Assembly: GCF_020509005.1 (NCBI RefSeq)
Contig: NC_063012.1
Span: forward strand, 6,324,001 to 6,388,000
Length of the DNA: 64,000 bases
DNA from: Fulvia fulva
Lineage: Eukaryota; Ascomycota; Dothideomycetes; Mycosphaerellales; Mycosphaerellaceae
Direction of reading: 5' to 3'
Below are positions 59,428 through 64,000 of the stretch, piece by piece (within the stretch, counting starts at the first letter, position 1; the number at the start of each line of letters is the position of its first letter). Below the pieces are notes generated by a model. The model saw only the letters and a list, made by a program, of their open reading frames with translations, was not told where the DNA came from and searched no databases. The position numbers and the translations under genes are program-made.

Positions 59428-60994
59428 ATATTAGCGTATTATCTAATCTAATAACTCTTCTCTAGTCTTGAACTCGTTAAAGGACTACTATCTAGGTATA
59501 GGGATCCTCGGCTTAATATTTCGCTAAGGATTACCTTACGTCTACCTATATACGAAGCGTAGACTATCTACCTTAGTACGGAAGGTTACTATAGTTAGCT
59601 TTAGGAGAACACTACTATACTAGCTATCGAAATTAGGGTCATTATCGTTCTTAAAGTACTTAGGGTTAGGTACACCCTTACCGATCTCTATACCGCGAGT
59701 AAGGGTACGGTTAATAGTAAAGAGACGTTCTAGAAGGTCAACTAGTAGTGTCTAGGTACGGGTATTACGTATTCTCGAGTTACGACTATTATTAGGTCCT
59801 AGTCGCGGACGGTCGTTATTACGTCCTCGGCTATTATTACTACGGTTATCGTCGTCTCTATCGTTATTACTACTACCGCTACCGCCACCTCTACTAGTAG
59901 CTTCGCGATACCTACGTAATAGCTACTCGAGTAAGGTCTCGCGTAGGCGGGAACGAGAGGGTCGGCGGCCTAAGCGGCCCCTACCTCCGTTCTATATAGT
60001 GTCTCCTACCTTAAGCCGAGCCTTTAGGTCACCGACTTCTTATTATAGGGCCTAGTTCTTCGCCTTAGCATCTTATGCCTTCTTCTTCTCCTTCTCGTAG
60101 ATCTTACTAAACTACTTATATAGGTTATTAGCTTCCTTATATTTCTTCTCTAGCTCTTATAACTTAGCTAGGTCGTAATCCTTCTTACTCTTAAGATCTG
60201 CTACTATTTTCTATATAACAAGCTCTTTACTTCGTAGCATCTTATAGATACGGTCGTATTCGGTATATAGCGTAGTATACTAGGTATTCTAGAGGTCGTT
60301 AGCTCGCTCTATTATATCGAGTTGTCTGCCCTTAGTAATCGCCGTATTAACTACTTATAGTACGAAGTCGTAGGTAGTCTTCGGGTGTTAGGATGTAAGG
60401 GTCGTAAGGTTGTCTAGGGTGACATTCTAGTATTCGGATACGAGAATGTGTTCTGCCTCGTCGAGTAATAGATATACCTCGTCTAGGTCGCCGCCTAGGT
60501 TCTCTTCGAGCTTAAACTCGAACAGTTCTATAAAGTCAATCTTACTACCTTCTTCTCGCTCGAAGGCCTTCTAGTAAGCTTTATTAATCTCTTATTATAG
60601 CGCGATACCGGTGTCTACTATAACCCGCCGGTTATCGTCCTATGTCTAACTCTAAGGGAAAGAGGAGAGGTCGGGGAAAAGAGATATACGCTACTTACTT
60701 TTGCCCTTAGGCTTAGGTAGCGGTAGTATGCCGCCGTTCGCTATTTATAAAGTTATGTTGTCTAGGTTCGGGGGAGGCGTAACGGTACCTATATCCTAAC
60801 TGTCTACGAGCGCGCGACTACCTACTAATAATGTCGCTACGTTACGTTCTCTAGGCATCTACGCGCTATACGCCTTACCGTGTTCTATGTTCTAATACGA
60901 CTCTACGCGTTCTCGAGTTCTACGGCTCTGTCTATTCCTATTGTTACGCGTCCCTTACCTAGATCCGGGATCTAGGTAGGGTAGTAGAACAAAC

Positions 60995-61178
60995 TATAAG
61001 GGCGCGCGTATTATAGGGTCCGAACGAGATAGTTATTGTTCTACGAAGCTACGAAAGAGGAGCGCGAGGCGCGGCGAAGTTATAAAGTAAAGCTAAGCCG
61101 CGCTAACCCGATACGGAAGGTCCGCGGTTTAGCCGGGCCGACGTAGCTATAGTAGGGGGTCGCGGGCTACCCGTAACA
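60995..61178 (-). repeat. 5' LTR of element E
   Basis: 184-bp LTR ending CCGTAACA (less RIP-altered than the TA-ended copies) and followed by the ACTTA target duplication. Confidence 0.9.
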
Positions 61179-63827
61179 ACTTAGGAGCTATTACCTAGGC
61201 CTAGCGTTAAGGGCTTAATATCGTAGAGCGGGAATTTATATTTTTACGTAAAGAAAGTATTTACGAGTTTAGAGTTAGTACTATTATTTAGGAAGGTATA
61301 TCTATATATTTTATTTGCCCTACCCTCTACTATAAAGTGATACGAGACTTCGGGTCCTTTATCTACTTCTATAGAAGAGGGCGTGCTCGCTCGGGCTTAT
61401 AAGGAAAACGTCTATACGGTACGGGTATATTTATAAGGTTCGTAAGGGTATTAGTTCTAGTATAAGACTTCCTAAGGCGGACTATTATCTATTACGCTTA
61501 AATAATAGCTTAGGCATTTCCCGCCGGTGCTTTAGTAACCGTAAGGCCGTTATTATTAGCCTTCTTCTTAGGGCGCTCGTATAGGTTAAGTAGGTAGCCG
61601 GCGGCGCCTAAGACGTAGCTAGTACCCCGGTAGCCTAGGTAGCTACCGCTAGCGATAATCTAAGTACGCTAATCCTAAGTAAGTTATACAAGGTTCTTAT
61701 ACTAATTAGGGCGGTCCTTCTACGGAAGGAGCGGCTAATTAGTATAAGGAGAGCGGCCGAGAGGTATACTATTATCTAAAGGGAGTATTAGTAGTATAAT
61801 CTACCCTACTATAGGAGGTACCGATACCGTACCGTTGCCCTTAGGTATAGTCGTCTTCTTATCCTTCTTCTCGTCGTTCTTAGTACGTAGTAGGTCGTGT
61901 TTAAGTTGCGCTAGCTCGCTCTCTAGGCGGTAGTTTTACCGAGTAAGCCCCTTAACCGACTTCGCGTTAGGTAGTACGACTAGTCGATTACGGTACTTAA
62001 AGCGTAGCTTCTTCTTAAGCTCGATAACCTCGTACTTACGGCTCGCGCCTTATAGGAGCTAGGCGCGCTTACGTTAGAACTTAGTATAGAACTCGAAGAA
62101 CTTGTTATTCTCTACTATCTTAAGCGCGTCTATATTATTACGCGCGGTGCCCTCGGGATTATAGTCGCCGAAGTTCTTATCTAGGAAACGTAGGCATTTC
62201 TTTACGCTCTTAAATAGCCGGCTCGCGGAGGGAACCTTAGAGAAGACGATCTTCTAGGGAATATAGTTACGGAGTATAGAGTATACTAACCCTATAGTAG
62301 TTTCTTATACGAAACGTAGGGCGGATAGTACGTCCTTAAAGATAGAAGCGGCAAGCTTATTACCGAGTTAAGTAGTCTACTTATTAAGTATTAGCGAGTC
62401 TTTACTACCTATATTCTCTCCTAAGAATTTAGGCTTAGGTACTTCGATACGGGAACTCGTCTTAAAGTCTTCTACTATAGTTAGGTCATAGCGTACGATA
62501 TCTACGCTACTGTCTATTATCTCGAAGTCGTTATCGTCGACGATAACGGTCTCTTATCTCTTTCTCGATCTCTTGTCCTTACCCTTACTCTTACGGCGCG
62601 GACGCTCTTCGAAATCGGAATTAGAGTCTAAGGACGAGTCGGAGGAATCGGGGTCGGAGGAGTTATTAGCGAATCGCTCCTTACGTTACTTCCGCGTAGG
62701 CTTCGTAGCGGGTTATTCGGCGGGCTTTTTAGCTAGTCTATCGCCGCGTCGACGTCGTAACTCGGAGAGGGAGCGGGCGCTACGCTCCTTAGGTTTCTCG
62801 GTAGTACGGCTACGCTTAGCTTCCTCGAGATCCTGTTTAAGCGTAGCGATAGTCTACTATAGCCCTACTACGTCGGTAGCGGTAGAGGCGGAGTCGTCCG
62901 GTACGAGTATTTCTAGTTTAGCGACTTTGACCTTAAATATATCGACCTCCTTTTCGGCTCTCTTAGTAGAGCTATACTAGTTATTAGCCTACTTCCTATA
63001 CTTAGTAACGTCCTAGTTAGCCTTTATAAGGTCCTTATTAGCTTGTTCTAGGCCCTACTTATATTCTTACTTATACTTTTCCGTATATTATAGTTCGGTA
63101 TATACTTCCTCGAACTTTTTCTTATTTAGCTCGTTAGCTTAATATAGCGCCACCCTATCTAGGATAGCTTAGCGGTGATTAGCCTCGAGTTTACGAAGGG
63201 CGTAGGTAATTACCTCTAGTTAGTTCTAGACGTAGTCGTAAAACTTAGCCGCGTTAAGTAACTATAGTTAGTCGAGTAGGATACGGTATATCCCGGTACG
63301 ACCGCGGTCGTCTATATAGTTAATAGTAAAGTCCTTACAAGTTTTGTTAGTTAACCTATTCTTATCGAGGTGGTCTATAATATCGCCGTCGTAGAGTAAT
63401 ACTACGAGGTCAAAAGTATCTATAATTTCGGGTTAGGTATCCTCTCCTTCCTCCTCTTCTAGGAGCCTATCGAGAACCGCGCGTTCCTTATTAGCGTACT
63501 TAGTAAAGGAATCTAGTAGGACGGTGTCGTCGGACTAGGTATACTAATCGGATCGCGTAAAAAAGTCTAAGTTTCGAGTTAGTTACGCGCGGCGCTTAAT
63601 ACGTTAAGTATTCGCGCCGCCGCCGCCGCTAGGGCTACCGGTACCCTATAGCCTAGCTATAATATAGTAATACGCCTTCTTAGCGTCTTGATCTAGGGAG
63701 AAAGAGAGAGTACTATACTACTTTTACGCTAGTACGAGTCGGGGATTTCGAGGAGTCGTAATGTCGTAATTTCTAGAGTCTTAAGCGGCGCTAAATATAG
63801 TAGCGTCCTTAATATAAGCTATCGAAG

Positions 63828-64000
63828 TGTTACGAGACTAAAGTACGAGAGTATAAGGGTGTAGTATTAATAAAGTCGATAGCTAAAGAGAGAAGAGAGT
63901 CTAAGAACGAGGCCTATAGTTAAAGGCTAAGATGTCGGGCGTCGGTATCGGGCCGCGCTTAGTTATTAGGGTCACGTAATCAGATTCGAATCCTTTACTT
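63828..64000 (-). repeat. 5' LTR of element F (partial)
   Basis: It starts TGTTACGAGACTAAAGTACG and matches the LTR at 37741 to the end of the window. It contains a single GGTCACGT unit. Confidence 0.85.

Larger units (their letters stand above)
49026..61178 (-). mobile_element. Element E: second RIP-dead copy of the LTR1 family, minus strand, interrupted by LINE D
   Basis: 184-bp LTRs at 49026-49209 (3') and 60995-61178 (5'), with target duplications ACTTA at 49021-49025 and 61179-61183. Removing the LINE D insertion leaves about 7.2 kb, the size of LTR1. The same order of remnants is present inverted: chromodomain-like end near 49.7 kb, integrase 50.4-50.95 kb, RNase H 51.5-52.0 kb, reverse transcriptase 52.2-52.7 kb, protease 53-53.9 kb, and gag split by LINE D (54.0-54.5 and 59.4-60.9 kb). 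CA and TG are depleted about equally. It shares most of its mutated positions with LTR1 and has extra C-to-T and G-to-A changes. Confidence 0.9.
37741..64000 (-). mobile_element. Element F: RIP-dead Ty3/gypsy element, minus strand, running off the right edge
   Basis: The 3' LTR lies at 37741-37945, and the matching 5' LTR starts at 63828 and is cut by the window end. Body pieces are 37946-38902, 45868-49025 and 61184-63827, interrupted by elements G and E. Without them the element is about 7.1 kb, the expected gypsy size. A polypyrimidine run next to the left LTR is the polypurine tract on the minus strand. The left part carries integrase and C-terminal remnants (45.9-46.9 kb), reverse transcriptase/RNase H (47.0-48.5 kb) and, far right, gag (61.2-63.8 kb). 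Its LTR differs from that of LTR1/E, so it is another family. The left flank before the LTR is TATAC; the right duplication is outside the window. Confidence 0.8.

Noticed and set aside
1..64000. CRISPR arrays, operons and bacterial-type features
   Set aside because: The DNA is fungal, with introns and RIP; no regularly spaced repeats or polycistronic layout were seen.

Overview
The window looks like the genome of a filamentous ascomycete (Pezizomycotina, probably Dothideomycetes; class is inference). Evidence: compact genes with 55-75 nt introns (GTATGT/GTAAGT donors, CTAAC/CTGAC branch sites), two Zn2Cys6 regulators, a fungus-type SulP-STAS-cNMP protein, and a large block mutated by RIP (repeat-induced point mutation), in which CA and TG are nearly gone, TA is in excess, and TAG/TAA stops replace Gln and Trp codons.

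Positions 1-18,400 are ordinary gene space. In order: a DUF5519/luciferase-like protein (+), an ankyrin protein resembling Nas6/gankyrin (+), a SulP transporter with STAS and cyclic-nucleotide-binding domains (+), a Zn2Cys6 regulator (-), a divergently placed second Zn2Cys6-type regulator (+), a transposase-like scrap, a tiny three-exon membrane-associated protein (+), a synaptobrevin R-SNARE (-) and a glutamine-synthetase-family enzyme (-). They do not form an obvious pathway.

Positions 18,400-64,000 are one nest of retrotransposons. I resolved eight elements, most with target-site duplications (TSDs). A RIP-dead LINE (B, +) is interrupted by a 5'-truncated LINE (A, +), a 7.2-kb chromovirus-like gypsy element (LTR1, +) and a nearly intact LINE (C, -). 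Next to it lies a RIP-dead gypsy element (F, -) that runs off the right edge. F is interrupted by a nearly intact gypsy element (G, -) and by a second copy of the LTR1 family (E, -), which itself holds another full-length LINE (D, +).

The RIP load gives a stratigraphy. F, E, LTR1 and B are saturated on both strands. A is intermediate. D is mutated mainly on one strand. C has only scattered TAG stops. G shows no RIP at all and has 425-bp LTRs that look identical by eye. The points most worth a second look are the antisense Zn2Cys6-like plus coiled-coil ORF inside G, the ATGA stop-start junctions in both intact elements, strand-asymmetric RIP in D, the common CTATATWAG landing site of the LINEs, and a gag-derived patch at the 5' junction of LINE C.
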